The notes: generated from the letters alone by a model not told the origin. DNA of 64,000 bases from Ideonella benzenivorans (GCF_020387415.1 NZ_JAGWCB010000001.1:62001-126000), one strand, 5' to 3'. Numbered from the stretch's first letter, positions 44,869-54,070 are shown. Translations and numbers: made by a program.

Positions 44869-44904
44869 GGTGCGGCCAACTCGGCCTAACGGGTCAAGGC
44901 GACG

Positions 44905-44937
44905 ATCCCTCCATCGCGAAACCGACGAGGGAGGGAT
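44905..44937 (+). promoter_or_regulatory. Hairpin sequestering the Spy-like gene's ribosome site
   Basis: ATCCCTCC (44905-44912) pairs perfectly with GGAGGGAT (44930-44937), which contains the Shine-Dalgarno sequence for the start at 44944. Inner bases TCG/CGA extend the stem. It could act as a translational switch such as a thermosensor (inference). Confidence 0.5.
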
Positions 44938-44943
44938 GCCGTG

Positions 44944-45567
44944 ATGACACGTTCGAGCTTCAGTACCAAACAGATCCGGCTGGCCGCGGCAGGCCTGGCA
45001 TTGGCTGTGGGGGGAAGCCTGGGCCTGGTGGCCCTGGCATCCGCCCAGGAAGATGCGCCGCCGCCGCAGGCCGGGGGGCAACCGATGCCACCTGCGCCTG
45101 CCATGGGGGAAGCCCCGTCGCCGATGGAAGGCCTGTGGCATGGTCATTTCCCGCCGGAGTTGCAGCTTACCGATGCGCAGAAAGACAAGCTGCGCCAGAT
45201 TGGCGAGGCCACTCGGCGCGACCTGCAGAAGCAGCATGAGGCACGGCGTGCCGAGGCCGGCGAATGGGAAAAGCTGCTGACCGCGCCCAAGGTCGACGTA
45301 AAGGCGGCCGAGGCGCTGCGCGTCAGGATGGAGGCGGCCCATGATGTGACGAGCCGCCGTCTGCTGCAATCGACCCTGGAGGCTGCAGCGGTGTTGAGCC
45401 CGGAACAGCGGGCCCGGTTGGTGACCCAGTGGAAGGCCCGCTGCGAGGCGGATCGCCCCTTCGGCCGGCCGGGGGTGGCCGGTCCCCACGGGGGGCGCCG
45501 CGGTATGCCGCACGCGCCGATGGTTCCTGCGCCGGACCGGGCCTCCGGGCCGCAGGCCGGTCAATGA
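44944..45567 (+). CDS. CpxP/Spy-like periplasmic LTxxQ protein
   Basis: A 207-residue exported protein. Residues 1-35 are a signal peptide (MTRSSFSTKQIRLAAAGLALAVGGSLGLVALASA, cleavage before QED). A Pro-rich spacer follows, then a helical LTxxQ domain with LQLTDAQKDKLRQIGEAT and VLSPEQRARLVTQW, the two motifs of CpxP/Spy/ZraP. Such proteins are chaperones or feedback sensors in the periplasm. The two-component system downstream and the CpxR-type box upstream indicate a Cpx-like module. A GTG three bases upstream is an alternative start. Confidence 0.85.
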   Translation: MTRSSFSTKQIRLAAAGLALAVGGSLGLVALASAQEDAPPPQAGGQPMPPAPAMGEAPSPMEGLWHGHFPPELQLTDAQKDKLRQIGEATRRDLQKQHEARRAEAGEWEKLLTAPKVDVKAAEALRVRMEAAHDVTSRRLLQSTLEAAAVLSPEQRARLVTQWKARCEADRPFGRPGVAGPHGGRRGMPHAPMVPAPDRASGPQAGQ

Positions 45568-45593
45568 GCCGTGGTGCCGAGGAGGGGGGTACC

Positions 45594-46361
45594 ATGCTGA
45601 CGTTTCAGTCTTCCCGTCGGACGTTTGAATCGACGTCCGGCCCGATGCTCGAGATGGCCGTTTCCAAGCTGCTGCTGATCGACGACGACTCCCGCCTGAC
45701 CGCCATGGTGGGGGACTACCTGCGGGGCCATGGCTTTGACGTGGACACGGCCGGGTCGCTGGCCGAGGGGCGCACGCGGCTGCAACTGGGCACCTACGAT
45801 GCCCTGGTGCTGGACCTGATGCTGCCCGATGGCGATGGCCTGGATCTGACGCGGGAGTTGCGGGCCGATGCCCGGCTGCGGCGTCTGCCGCTGCTGATGC
45901 TGACGGCCCGGGGCGAACCGATGGACCGCATCGTGGGCCTGGAGCTGGGGGCGGATGACTACCTGCCCAAGCCCTTCGAGCCGCGCGAGTTGCTGGCCCG
46001 CATCAAGGCATTGTTGCGCAGGGCCACCCCGGAGCCGGTGGTCGAGGATGTGCTGCAGTTCGGTCGGCTGGAGATCGACCTGGGGGCCCGCGAAGCCCGG
46101 CTGGACGGCCTGCGCTGTGAGCTGACCAGCCACCAGTTCGATCTGCTGGCCGTGCTGGCCCAGAGCCCGGGCCGGGTGCTCAGCCGCGACCAGATCATGG
46201 ATGCCCTCAAAGGCCATCCGCTGGAGGCCTTTGACCGGTCGATCGACGTGCACGTCTCGCGCATCCGCGCGGTGATTGAGGACGATCCCAAGAATCCCAA
46301 GCGGGTGCTCACCGTGCGGGGTTCCGGCTACGTCTTTGCGCGCCGGCAGGACTCGGATTGA
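45594..46361 (+). CDS. OmpR/CpxR-family response regulator
   Basis: A 255-residue regulator with a receiver domain (LLLIDDDSRLTAMVGDYL, phospho-Asp74 in LVLDLMLPDGDG, ADDYLPKPF) and an OmpR-type winged helix (LTSHQFDLLAVLAQSPGRVLSRDQIMDALKG). ATG 45594 follows the strong site GGAGGGGGG, but adds about 20 non-conserved residues; ATG 45654 (MAVSKLLLIDDD) is the alternative, with a weaker site. Its kinase gene overlaps its stop. With the Spy-like gene it forms a Cpx-like system. Confidence 0.92.
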   Translation: MLTFQSSRRTFESTSGPMLEMAVSKLLLIDDDSRLTAMVGDYLRGHGFDVDTAGSLAEGRTRLQLGTYDALVLDLMLPDGDGLDLTRELRADARLRRLPLLMLTARGEPMDRIVGLELGADDYLPKPFEPRELLARIKALLRRATPEPVVEDVLQFGRLEIDLGAREARLDGLRCELTSHQFDLLAVLAQSPGRVLSRDQIMDALKGHPLEAFDRSIDVHVSRIRAVIEDDPKNPKRVLTVRGSGYVFARRQDSD

Positions 46362-47833
46362 AGTCGCTCTACCTGCGCATCTGGCTCACGGTGATCGCGG
46401 CGTTGGCGCTGTTTGCGCTGGCGTCGGGGTGGCTGTTGGAACGCCATCTGGCCCAGGAGCGCGCCCGAGCCGACGCCATGCTCACCGAGCGTCTGGCCGG
46501 CTGGGCCTCGCTGGTGCAGAACTCGCTGCCGGCGCGCAGCGCGCCGTTGCAGACCCAGGCCGAGGCGCTGGACGAGTGGACGCGCCGCCTGCACACGCCG
46601 CTGGCGCTCACCGACGCCCACGGGCTGCGCATCGCTGCCTCACGGCGCTACCAGGAACTGGAGGCCGAAGGACGGGGGCGGCCCTTGTCCGTTCCCCTGG
46701 ACGACGGCCGCCGGCTGTCGATCATGCGCCCCGAACCCCACCTGTTGCCGCTGCGGCGGATGCCGCCGGTGCAGGAGGCCTCGGCACCGCAACGCGGCCC
46801 GGAAGGGGAGTGGGGGGGGCCGCCCGAGCGCGAGGGCCGCATGCCCGCCCCGCCAGGCCAGGCCGGTGCAGACGATGGCGGACGGGAAGAGCGCCCGCCC
46901 TTGCCGCCGCCGGGCTTCCTGCTGGGCCCCGCCGGTGAATGGCCGGCGAGCCTGGGGCTGGTGGTGCTGCTGGCCATGCTGTTCATCGCGGTGGCGGCCG
47001 GGGCCTATCCGGTGGTGCGCAGCCTGACGGGGCGCTTGGAGCGGCTCAAGCAGGGCGTGGAGGCCTTTGGGGCCGGCGCTTTGGCACAGCGTGTGCCGGA
47101 GGAGGGCCGTGACGAGGTGGCGACCCTGGCCATCAGCTTCAACCAAGCCGCTGACCGCATCCAGACGCTGGTGCAGTCGCACCAGACCTTGCTGGCCAAT
47201 GCCAGCCACGAACTGCGCTCGCCGCTGGCCCGCTTGAAGATGGCGGTCTCGATGCTGGAGGACGCGCCCGAGGCCATGCGTGTCTCCTTGCGCCAGGAGA
47301 TCAACGTCAACATCCGTGAGCTGGATGCACTGGTCGAAGAGGTGCTGTTGTCCAGCCGGCTGGAGGCCGGTGTGGCCATGGAGCTGGACGACCCGGTGGA
47401 TGTGCTGGCTGTGCTGGCCGAGGAAGGCAGTCGGGTCGGCGCGCAGGTGGAAGGCCCCTCCGTTGCGGTGCAGGGCAGTGAGCGGCTGCTGCGGCGGGCG
47501 CTGCGCAACCTGCTGGAGAACGCCTGTCGCTATGGTGGCGCGGACATCCTGGCCCAGGTGGTGCCGCAGCCGGACGGTGAGCTGGCGCTGCGCATCTGTG
47601 ACCGCGGGCTTGGCGTACCGCCAACCGAGCGGGAGCGCATCTTCGAGCCTTTCTACCGCATGGCCGGCCATGCCGAACGCGAAGGCGGCGTGGGCCTGGG
47701 CCTGGCCCTGGTGCGTCAGATCGCCCGACGCCATGGCGGGCGGGTGCGCTGCGAGGGCCGCGAAGGCGGTGGCAGCTGCTTCGTGCTGACCCTGCCGGCC
47801 AGCCGGGTTCAGGCCGACGCGGCCACGGCCTGA
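46358..47833 (+). CDS. CpxA-like membrane sensor histidine kinase
   Basis: A 491-residue kinase. TM1 is near residues 9-27 and TM2 near 195-216, enclosing a periplasmic domain of about 165 residues that is Pro/Gly rich at its end. A HAMP domain leads to HisKA with ANASHELRSPLARLK (His284) and an ATPase domain (NLLENACRYGG, CDRGLGVP, GVGLGLALV). The start is TTG 46358, overlapping the regulator stop by 4 bases. This arrangement with a Spy-like protein is that of envelope-stress kinases. Its last 25 bp overlap the convergent MATE gene. Confidence 0.9.
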   Translation: MKSLYLRIWLTVIAALALFALASGWLLERHLAQERARADAMLTERLAGWASLVQNSLPARSAPLQTQAEALDEWTRRLHTPLALTDAHGLRIAASRRYQELEAEGRGRPLSVPLDDGRRLSIMRPEPHLLPLRRMPPVQEASAPQRGPEGEWGGPPEREGRMPAPPGQAGADDGGREERPPLPPPGFLLGPAGEWPASLGLVVLLAMLFIAVAAGAYPVVRSLTGRLERLKQGVEAFGAGALAQRVPEEGRDEVATLAISFNQAADRIQTLVQSHQTLLANASHELRSPLARLKMAVSMLEDAPEAMRVSLRQEINVNIRELDALVEEVLLSSRLEAGVAMELDDPVDVLAVLAEEGSRVGAQVEGPSVAVQGSERLLRRALRNLLENACRYGGADILAQVVPQPDGELALRICDRGLGVPPTERERIFEPFYRMAGHAEREGGVGLGLALVRQIARRHGGRVRCEGREGGGSCFVLTLPASRVQADAATA

Positions 47834-49248
47834 GGCCGGCGCCGCAGCACCCAGCCCTGCAGGGCCGTGAGGCCGGTGCCGGCCACCAGCAGCCCGACGG
47901 TGGCCGCCGTCCAGAAGCCGGGGGCGCCCTGCAGGCGGTCCGGCACCTGCCCCAGGACATTGAAGGCCAGCAGATAGCCGCCTCCCAGCCCGACGCCCCA
48001 CAGCGACACGGCATACACCACCATCGGCGCCGTGGCGACCCGCCAAGCCCGCAGCGTGAAGGCGACGACCGTCTGCATCGCATCCGCCACATGGAAGATG
48101 GCCAGCCAGGCCAGCAGGGGCAGGGTGGCGGCCACCACCTGGGCATCGTCGGTGTAGAGCTGCAGCACCGGGGTGCGGGCCAGGTAGACCGCGCTGCCGA
48201 CGATGACCGCCAGGCCGCAGCCCAGCCACAGGCCGTGCCAGCCCAGGCGGCGGGCGTCCTTCAGCTCGCCGGCGCCGATCTGCTGCGCGACCAGGGTGCT
48301 GGTGGCATTGCCCAGCGACATCGGCAGCATGAACATCAACGAGATCAGGTTCATCGCAATCTGGTGCCCGGCCACCGGCGTGGTGCCCAGGCGGGCGATG
48401 AACAAGGCCATGAAGCTGAAGCCGGTCACCTCAATCAGAAAGCCCGCGCCCATGGGCAGGCCCAGGCGCAACAAGCCCCACAGCGCGGGACGGTGCGGCG
48501 GCCGCAGACCCTCGCCGAACAGGCGAAAGCGGGCATAGAACCCGTCCCGGCGCAGCCACAGCCAGGCCCCCAGCACCTGCAACCAAAGCACCGCGGCCGT
48601 GGCCCAGCCGCAGCCGGCCACGCCCAGAGCGGGCAGGTGCAGGGCCGGCACGCCCGCCACCAGGGCCACCGTCAGCGGCACCTTCAGCAACAGACCGCCC
48701 AACTGCAGCAACATCACCGGCTTGGGGCGCGAGACCGCCGTGCTGAAGGCGCGGAACACCGCGAAGATCAGCGCGGCCGGCAAGGCCCAGGCCAGTGCAT
48801 GCAGGTAGCCCCGGGTGCGCTCCGCGACCTCCGGCGTGGCCTGGGCCATCCACAGGAAGGGCTCGGGCTGCCAGAGCAGCAGCGCGCCCAGGGCCGACAA
48901 CACCAGGGCCAGCCAGATGCCCTGGTGGGCCTGGTCGCCGGCGGCCTCATGCCGGCCGGCGCCGTGCAGTTGACCGGTGACGGGGGAGACCGCCAGCACC
49001 ACGCCCATGAAGCCGATGATCACCGTCATGTAGGCCGCCGAACCGACGGCGAAGGCCGCCAGGTCCACCGCCGAGTGGCGGGCCACGACCAGGGTGTCCA
49101 CGGTGTTGAAGGCAAGCACCGCCAGCTGACCGATGTAGACCGGCCAGGCCAGGGGCAGGATGCGCCGCACGCTCGCCAGCCAGCGCTGCAGCGGCGAGGC
49201 GACGGGGCGCGCGGTGGTGGCGACGTCGGTCACGGAGGGCGCGCTCAT
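47809..49248 (-). CDS. MATE-family multidrug efflux transporter
   Basis: A 479-residue inner-membrane transporter with 12 predicted segments, of the NorM/MATE type: LAWPVYIGQLAVLAFNTVDTLVVARHSAVDLAAFAVGSA at the start and the matching repeat RLGLPMGAGFLIEVTGFSFMALFIARLGTTPVAGHQIAMNL halfway. It exports cationic drugs by Na+ or H+ antiport. ATG 49248 overlaps the stop of the upstream DUF3717/DUF1289 gene (ATGA), so they are an operon. Upstream in-frame codons are shadows of that gene. Confidence 0.92.
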   Translation of the reverse strand: MSAPSVTDVATTARPVASPLQRWLASVRRILPLAWPVYIGQLAVLAFNTVDTLVVARHSAVDLAAFAVGSAAYMTVIIGFMGVVLAVSPVTGQLHGAGRHEAAGDQAHQGIWLALVLSALGALLLWQPEPFLWMAQATPEVAERTRGYLHALAWALPAALIFAVFRAFSTAVSRPKPVMLLQLGGLLLKVPLTVALVAGVPALHLPALGVAGCGWATAAVLWLQVLGAWLWLRRDGFYARFRLFGEGLRPPHRPALWGLLRLGLPMGAGFLIEVTGFSFMALFIARLGTTPVAGHQIAMNLISLMFMLPMSLGNATSTLVAQQIGAGELKDARRLGWHGLWLGCGLAVIVGSAVYLARTPVLQLYTDDAQVVAATLPLLAWLAIFHVADAMQTVVAFTLRAWRVATAPMVVYAVSLWGVGLGGGYLLAFNVLGQVPDRLQGAPGFWTAATVGLLVAGTGLTALQGWVLRRRPQAVAASA

Positions 49249-49667
49249 GCCACCCCTGGCGTGCGGCCGCCCGCGCGTTCGGCATAACGGTTGAAGCGCC
49301 AGGCGGTGCCCTCGGCGGTGATGCGCTGCCAGACCTCGCGCTTCTCGGCCGGGCTCAGCACCGGCCAGTGCTGGACTTCGTCTTCGGTGCGGCCGCAGCC
49401 CTTGCAGATGGCATCGCCCTGCGCCGTGGAGCAGATGGCGATGCAGGGGGCGTCGGGCGTGCTGTCGTACCAGGCCAGCCACGCAGCACGTGCGGCAGAC
49501 GTCAGGGCCGCCTCGTCGATCCGGCGCTGCTGGCGGTAGACCAGCTGGGCATAGGGTTCGCCCAGCGCGCGAACTTCGGCACAGGCGGCCACGCCGTCGG
49601 GCGACGGGGAGCGTTCACGCCACCAGTTGATGGCGGCTTCGAGGTCGGAAAGGTGGATGCTGGCCAT
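49245..49667 (-). CDS. DUF3717-DUF1289 fusion protein
   Basis: A 140-residue protein of two small domains. Residues 3-65 (IHLSDLEAAINWWRERSPSPDGVAACAEVRALGEPYAQLVYRQQRRIDE) look like DUF3717, a Burkholderiales family. Residues 73-125 (DAPCIAICSTAQGDAICKGCGRTEDEVQHWPVLSPAEKREVWQRI) are DUF1289, with the conserved CxxxC..CxGCxR Cys set likely to bind metal. The fusion in one reading frame is unusual. It is coupled to the MATE gene. Roles of both domains are unknown. Confidence 0.82.
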   Translation of the reverse strand: MASIHLSDLEAAINWWRERSPSPDGVAACAEVRALGEPYAQLVYRQQRRIDEAALTSAARAAWLAWYDSTPDAPCIAICSTAQGDAICKGCGRTEDEVQHWPVLSPAEKREVWQRITAEGTAWRFNRYAERAGGRTPGVA

Positions 49668-49680
49668 GGCCGTGTCGCGC

Positions 49681-49714
49681 AAGAAAAAGAGAGGCCGCCG
49701 CTGGGGCGGCGGTC
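49681..49714 (-). terminator. Intrinsic terminator after the small membrane protein gene
   Basis: On the minus strand the stem CCGCCGC/GCGGCGG (with GU/GC extension, 49693-49714) is followed by TCTCTTTTTCTT. It lies between the small gene at 49741-49938 and the DUF3717/DUF1289 gene. Confidence 0.7.
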
Positions 49715-49740
49715 CTTGCGGACAGGTCAGCCAGCGGCGT

Positions 49741-49938
49741 TCAGGTGGGCGTGCGGGCGGTCGGGGGCGCCGACCAGGCCGAGGCTCCCTGGGGCAGGTG
49801 AGTGGCCGCCGGGGCGGCATGGGCCTGCCGCCACTCGCGGACCCACAGGCCCCCCACCACACCCGCCACGGCCAGCACCAACAGGATGCAGGCGGCCCAG
49901 AGGCTCATTTGCGAACCGACTTCCAGATCCTCGAACAT
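49741..49938 (-). CDS. Small single-pass membrane protein
   Basis: A 65-residue protein: MFEDLEVGSQ, then one hydrophobic segment (about 12-32, SLWAACILLVLAVAGVVGGLWV), a basic stop-transfer WREWRQ-like region and a polar Ala/Pro tail. GGAGGA precedes the ATG by 4 bases on the minus strand. A TACAAT -10 box lies upstream and a terminator downstream, so it seems to be its own transcription unit. No family recognised. Confidence 0.6.
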   Translation of the reverse strand: MFEDLEVGSQMSLWAACILLVLAVAGVVGGLWVREWRQAHAAPAATHLPQGASAWSAPPTARTPT

Positions 49939-49970
49939 GGCGTCCTCCGGGTCTTGGCGGGTGAGCGGCC

Positions 49971-49976
49971 ATTGTA
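49971..49976 (-). promoter_or_regulatory. Candidate -10 box for the small membrane protein
   Basis: TACAAT on the minus strand, 33 bp before the ATG at 49938. No clear -35 at standard spacing. Confidence 0.35.
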
Positions 49977-50015
49977 GGAGACCGGCAGCCGCAACCGGTC
50001 ACAGAGGAGATGAGG

Positions 50016-52715
50016 CTACAGAAGTTGGGTGCACAGGCGGAAGTCGGGATCTTCCGGATAGGGTTTGACCTCGAAGTGCAGGCCGCGCATCAGCCGCAGC
50101 ATGCTGTCGTTGTTGGTCAGCACCAGGCCCTGGATCTCGCTCAGGCCCTTGGCCCGCGCCACATCCATGATGGAGAGCATCAGCCGCGAGCCCAGCCCCT
50201 GGCCGGCCATGTTGTCCGCCACCACCAGCGAGAACTCGCAGGTCGTCTGGTCCGGGTTGGTGATGTAGCGGGAGACGCCGATGATCTCCTCGCGGTCACT
50301 GAAACTGCCGTCGTCGTTCGCCTGGCGGTGGTGCCGGATGGCCACCAAGGCCATCTCGCGGTCGTAGTCGATCAGGGTGTAGCGGGCCAGCATGCGGGCC
50401 GGCATCTCCTGCATCGCGCTGACGAAGCGGAAATAGCGGCTTTCCGACGAGAGGCCGCGCACCAGGGCCTGCAGCATCTCGGCGTCGTCGGGCCGGATGG
50501 GGCGGATGGTGCACAGCCCGCCGCCCTTGAGCGGCCATTCCTTCTCCAGGCCGGCCGGGTAGGGCAGGATGGCCAGATGGTGGTAGGGCTGGCTGGCCGA
50601 AGGGGCGGCCTGGTCCACCACCACGCGGGCGTCGACCGCGATACCGCCGTGCTCGTCGACGATGATGGGGTTGATGTCCATCTCGCGCAGTTGGGGCAGG
50701 GCGCAGACCATCTCCGAGACCCGCAGCAGCACCTGCTCCAGCGCCTCGATGTCCACGGCCGGGGCGCCGCGCCAGGGCCCCAGGGTCTCCGCCACGCGGG
50801 CCCGTTCGATCAGCCGGCGGGCCAGGAACTGGTTCAGGGGCGGCAACTCCATCGCCCGGTCGGCGATCAGCTCGATCATCGTGCCGCCCGCGCCGAAGGT
50901 GATCACCGGGCCGAAGGGGTCGTCGGTGGTCATGCCGATGTAGAGCTCGCGGCCGTTGGGCTTGCCGCTCATGGGCTGGATGGTGACGCCGTGGATGCGG
51001 GCCCCGGGCTGCGCCTTGGCCACGGCCGCCAGCATGTCGTTGAAAGTGTCGCGCACCTGGGTGGCGGTCATCACGTTCAGGGCCACGCCGCGCACATCGC
51101 TCTTGTGGCTGATGTCCGGCGAATCGATCTTCAGCGCCACCGGGTAGCCCAGCTGGCTGGCGATCAGCATGGCCTCGTTGGCGCTGCGGGCCAGCATGGT
51201 GCGGGTGACCGGGATGTGGAAGGCGGCCAGCAAGGCCTTGGATTCCATCTCGGTGAGCACCTGGCGGCGCTCGGCCAGCACGCTCTCGATCAGCAGCCGG
51301 GCGCCTTCGGCATCCGGGCTGTCCAGGGTGCTCAGGGGCGGCGGGGTCTGCTGCAGCAACTGCTGGTTCTGGTAGAAGCTGGCCAGGTTGCCGAAGGCCT
51401 CGACGGCGGACTCCGGCGTGCGGAAGTTCGCCACCGCGTGCTGGGCCAGCAGGGTCCGCGCGCCACGCACGGTCTCGTCGCCCATCCAGCAGGCCACCAC
51501 CGGTTTGCCTTGAGCGTGGGCCACGTCGGCCACCGCCTGCGCCACGGTGTCCGGCTCGGTGCCCGGCAGGCCGCCGGGCTTGGGCGAATAGATCACCAGA
51601 GCGCCGTCCACCCCCGTGTCGGCACTGGCCACCTGCAGCGCGGCGGCGTAGTGGGTGCCGGTGGCTTCCTCGCCCAGGTCGATGACCTGCCCCAGGGCGG
51701 CCTGCGGGCCCAGTTGCGGGGCCAGCTGGATGCGGCTGCTGTCGCCCAGGTGCGCCACTTCCAGGCCGATCTCGTTGGCCCAGTCGGCCGCCAGCACGGC
51801 GGGGCCACCGCCGTTGGTGATGATGGACAGCCGCTTGCCCACCGGTCGGTAGCGTGAGGCCAGGCACTTGGCGGCGGAGAACAGCTGCGTGAAGGCCCGC
51901 ACCCGCACCACGCCGGCGCGGCGCAGCGCCGCCTCGAACACATCGTCCGACCCGACGATGGCGGCCGAGTGGGTGCGTGCGGCATGGGTGCCGGCCGGCT
52001 TGCGCCCGGCCTTCATCACCACCACGGGCTTGATCGAGGCGGCGGCCCGCAGCGCGCTCATGAAGCGCCGCGCGTTGCGGATGCCCTCCATGTAGACCAG
52101 GATGCTGTGGGTGGCGCTGTCGTTGGCCAGGTAGTCCAGCACCTCGGCCAGGCCCAGCGCGCTGTTCGCCCCCAGCGAGACGACGGTGGAGAAGCCCACG
52201 CCGTTGTGGCGGGCCCAGTCGACGATGGAGGTGGTGAGTGCCCCGGACTGCGACACCAGGGCCAGCGGGCCGGTCTGGCTCAGCGGGCCGGTGGCGCCGG
52301 CGTTGAGGTGGGCCGACGGCCGCTGGAAGCCCAGGCTGTTCGGGCCCAGCAGCGGCATGCCATGCCGGCGGGCGACGGCATGCAGGGTGGCACAGGTGCT
52401 CTGCGGCAGGCCGGAGGACAGCACCAGCGCAGCGCGGCAGCGGATGCGCCCGGCGATCTCCAGCGCGGCTTCGATCTGGGCGTCGGGCAGCGCGATGATG
52501 GCCAGATCGGCCCGGGTCTGGGCCAGCTCCGAGAGCTTGGCGGTGATCTCGCCCTCGATGTCCAGGCGGGTGATGGGGCCGCTGAAGCCGCTGTCTTCCA
52601 GCGATTGCAGCAGCACCCGCGCCAGCGGCATCGCGCTGTCAGGATGGGCCGCATCGCCAGCGAAGACCACCAGGGAACGGGGGGTGAAGAGCGGGGTCAG
52701 AAAGTGCTTGTCCAC
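50016..52715 (-). CDS. Pat-type protein lysine acetyltransferase (acyl-CoA synthetase-like plus GNAT)
   Basis: An 899-residue protein like PatZ/YfiQ. Residues 1-470 are NDP-forming acyl-CoA synthetase-like: CoA-binding (FTPRSLVVFAGD), LLGPNSLGF, LVSQSGALTTSIVDWA, and a ligase-CoA-like domain. An ATP-grasp domain spans about 485-720. The C-terminal GNAT domain (about 740-890) has TIRPIRPDDAEMLQALVRGLS and VADNMAGQGLGSRLMLSIMDVARAKG with the acetyl-CoA loop QGLGSRL. Family members acetylate acetyl-CoA synthetase and other proteins in response to carbon status. Confidence 0.9.
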   Translation of the reverse strand: MDKHFLTPLFTPRSLVVFAGDAAHPDSAMPLARVLLQSLEDSGFSGPITRLDIEGEITAKLSELAQTRADLAIIALPDAQIEAALEIAGRIRCRAALVLSSGLPQSTCATLHAVARRHGMPLLGPNSLGFQRPSAHLNAGATGPLSQTGPLALVSQSGALTTSIVDWARHNGVGFSTVVSLGANSALGLAEVLDYLANDSATHSILVYMEGIRNARRFMSALRAAASIKPVVVMKAGRKPAGTHAARTHSAAIVGSDDVFEAALRRAGVVRVRAFTQLFSAAKCLASRYRPVGKRLSIITNGGGPAVLAADWANEIGLEVAHLGDSSRIQLAPQLGPQAALGQVIDLGEEATGTHYAAALQVASADTGVDGALVIYSPKPGGLPGTEPDTVAQAVADVAHAQGKPVVACWMGDETVRGARTLLAQHAVANFRTPESAVEAFGNLASFYQNQQLLQQTPPPLSTLDSPDAEGARLLIESVLAERRQVLTEMESKALLAAFHIPVTRTMLARSANEAMLIASQLGYPVALKIDSPDISHKSDVRGVALNVMTATQVRDTFNDMLAAVAKAQPGARIHGVTIQPMSGKPNGRELYIGMTTDDPFGPVITFGAGGTMIELIADRAMELPPLNQFLARRLIERARVAETLGPWRGAPAVDIEALEQVLLRVSEMVCALPQLREMDINPIIVDEHGGIAVDARVVVDQAAPSASQPYHHLAILPYPAGLEKEWPLKGGGLCTIRPIRPDDAEMLQALVRGLSSESRYFRFVSAMQEMPARMLARYTLIDYDREMALVAIRHHRQANDDGSFSDREEIIGVSRYITNPDQTTCEFSLVVADNMAGQGLGSRLMLSIMDVARAKGLSEIQGLVLTNNDSMLRLMRGLHFEVKPYPEDPDFRLCTQLL

Positions 52716-52911
52716 GGGCTGATGTCCGCGAGCGCGGTGCAGGTTCTGGAGATGGGCGCAGCATACGATGCCGGGCCCGGCTTTCGGGGGAAATGCGCGT
52801 CAGGGTTGCCCCCGATCAAGCGGGCGCCTGGGGCGATCCCTGAAAACAGCACGGGCGACCCGCAGGTCGCCCGTGGGCGGTGCCGGCGGGGCGGCCGGCA
52901 CCAGTGGGGGC

Positions 52912-54033
52912 TCACCAGGAGGCGCGGCCCATGCCCATGACGCGGCGGTACCACTCATGGAAGTGCTGCATGCCATCCTCCATCGGGCTCTGGTACGGGC
53001 CGACTTCGTCGTCGCCGCGCTCGAACAGCGCCTTGCGGCCCAGGTCCATGCGTTCGGCGATCTCGTCGTCCTCGATGCAGGTCTCCATGTAGGCGGCCCG
53101 CTGGGCCTGGCAGAACTCCGGCTCGAACGCAGCGATCTCTTCGGGGTAGTAAAACTCCACCACGTTGAGCGTCTTCTGCGTGCTGACCGGGTACAGGGTC
53201 GAGACGGTCAGCACCTTCGGGTACCACTCGATCATGATGTTCGGGTAGTAGGTCAGCCAGATGGCACCCTGCTTGGGCGGCTGGCCGTCGTGGGCCTTGA
53301 GCACCTGTTCGCGCCAGCGTTCATACACCGGCGAGCCCGACTTGCTCAGGCCATCGAACACGCCCACCGTCTGCACCGAGTGGTGCTTGCCGAACTCCCA
53401 GCGCAGGTCGTCACAGGTGACGAACTGGCCCAGGCCGGGGTGGAAGGGGCCGACGTGGTAGTCCTCCAGGTAGACCTCGATGAAGGTCTTCCAGTTGTAG
53501 TCGCACTCGTGCATCTCGACGTGGTCGAGCACGTAGCCGGAGAAGTCCAGGTCGGCGCGCGGCCCCAGGTTGCCCAGGTCGGCGGCGATGTCGCGGCCGT
53601 TGTCCTCGAACACCATGCCGTTCCAGGTCCGCACCTTGTAGTTGTTCAGGTGCAGGCAGGGGTCGTGGTCGAAGTGCGGCGCACCCACCAGCCGGCCGCC
53701 GAGGTCGTAGGTCCAGCGGTGCAGCGGGCAGACGATGTTGGCCTGCGTGTTGCCGCGCCCGCGCAGCATGATGGCCTGGCGGTGGCGGCAGACGTTGGAG
53801 ACGAGTTCGACGCCTTTGCTGGTGCGAACCAGCGCGCGACCTTCGCCTTCCTGCGGCAGGGCGTAGTAATCGCCCACGTGCGGAACGGACAGTTCATGCG
53901 CCAGGTAGCGCGGTCCGTGCTGAAAAATGAGTTCCTGCTCGCGGCGGAACAGGTCCTCGTCGAAATAGGTGCTGACAGAGAGTTGAGAGCGCGCGCGCTC
54001 CAGAGCTTCCAGCGTGATGCTCAGGTTCGACAT
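52912..54033 (-). CDS. Rieske non-heme iron oxygenase, alpha-type subunit
   Basis: A 373-residue ring-hydroxylating-type oxygenase. The Rieske 2Fe-2S motif is C82-R-H84 and C102-P-L-H105. The catalytic domain has CDYNWKTFIEVYLEDYHVGPFHPGL with the two iron-binding His residues and bridging acidic residue. Substrate is unknown; close relatives sit next to xseB-ispA-dxs in Burkholderiales. No ferredoxin or reductase gene is adjacent. ATG 54033 (MSNLSITLEA) was chosen over one 42 bases upstream because AGGAG-like TTGGAGATCC precedes it. The leader is structured (54071-54128). Confidence 0.9.
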   Translation of the reverse strand: MSNLSITLEALERARSQLSVSTYFDEDLFRREQELIFQHGPRYLAHELSVPHVGDYYALPQEGEGRALVRTSKGVELVSNVCRHRQAIMLRGRGNTQANIVCPLHRWTYDLGGRLVGAPHFDHDPCLHLNNYKVRTWNGMVFEDNGRDIAADLGNLGPRADLDFSGYVLDHVEMHECDYNWKTFIEVYLEDYHVGPFHPGLGQFVTCDDLRWEFGKHHSVQTVGVFDGLSKSGSPVYERWREQVLKAHDGQPPKQGAIWLTYYPNIMIEWYPKVLTVSTLYPVSTQKTLNVVEFYYPEEIAAFEPEFCQAQRAAYMETCIEDDEIAERMDLGRKALFERGDDEVGPYQSPMEDGMQHFHEWYRRVMGMGRASW

Positions 54034-54070
54034 GATCCCCAGGATCTCCAAAAAACATGTCTTCAAACCC

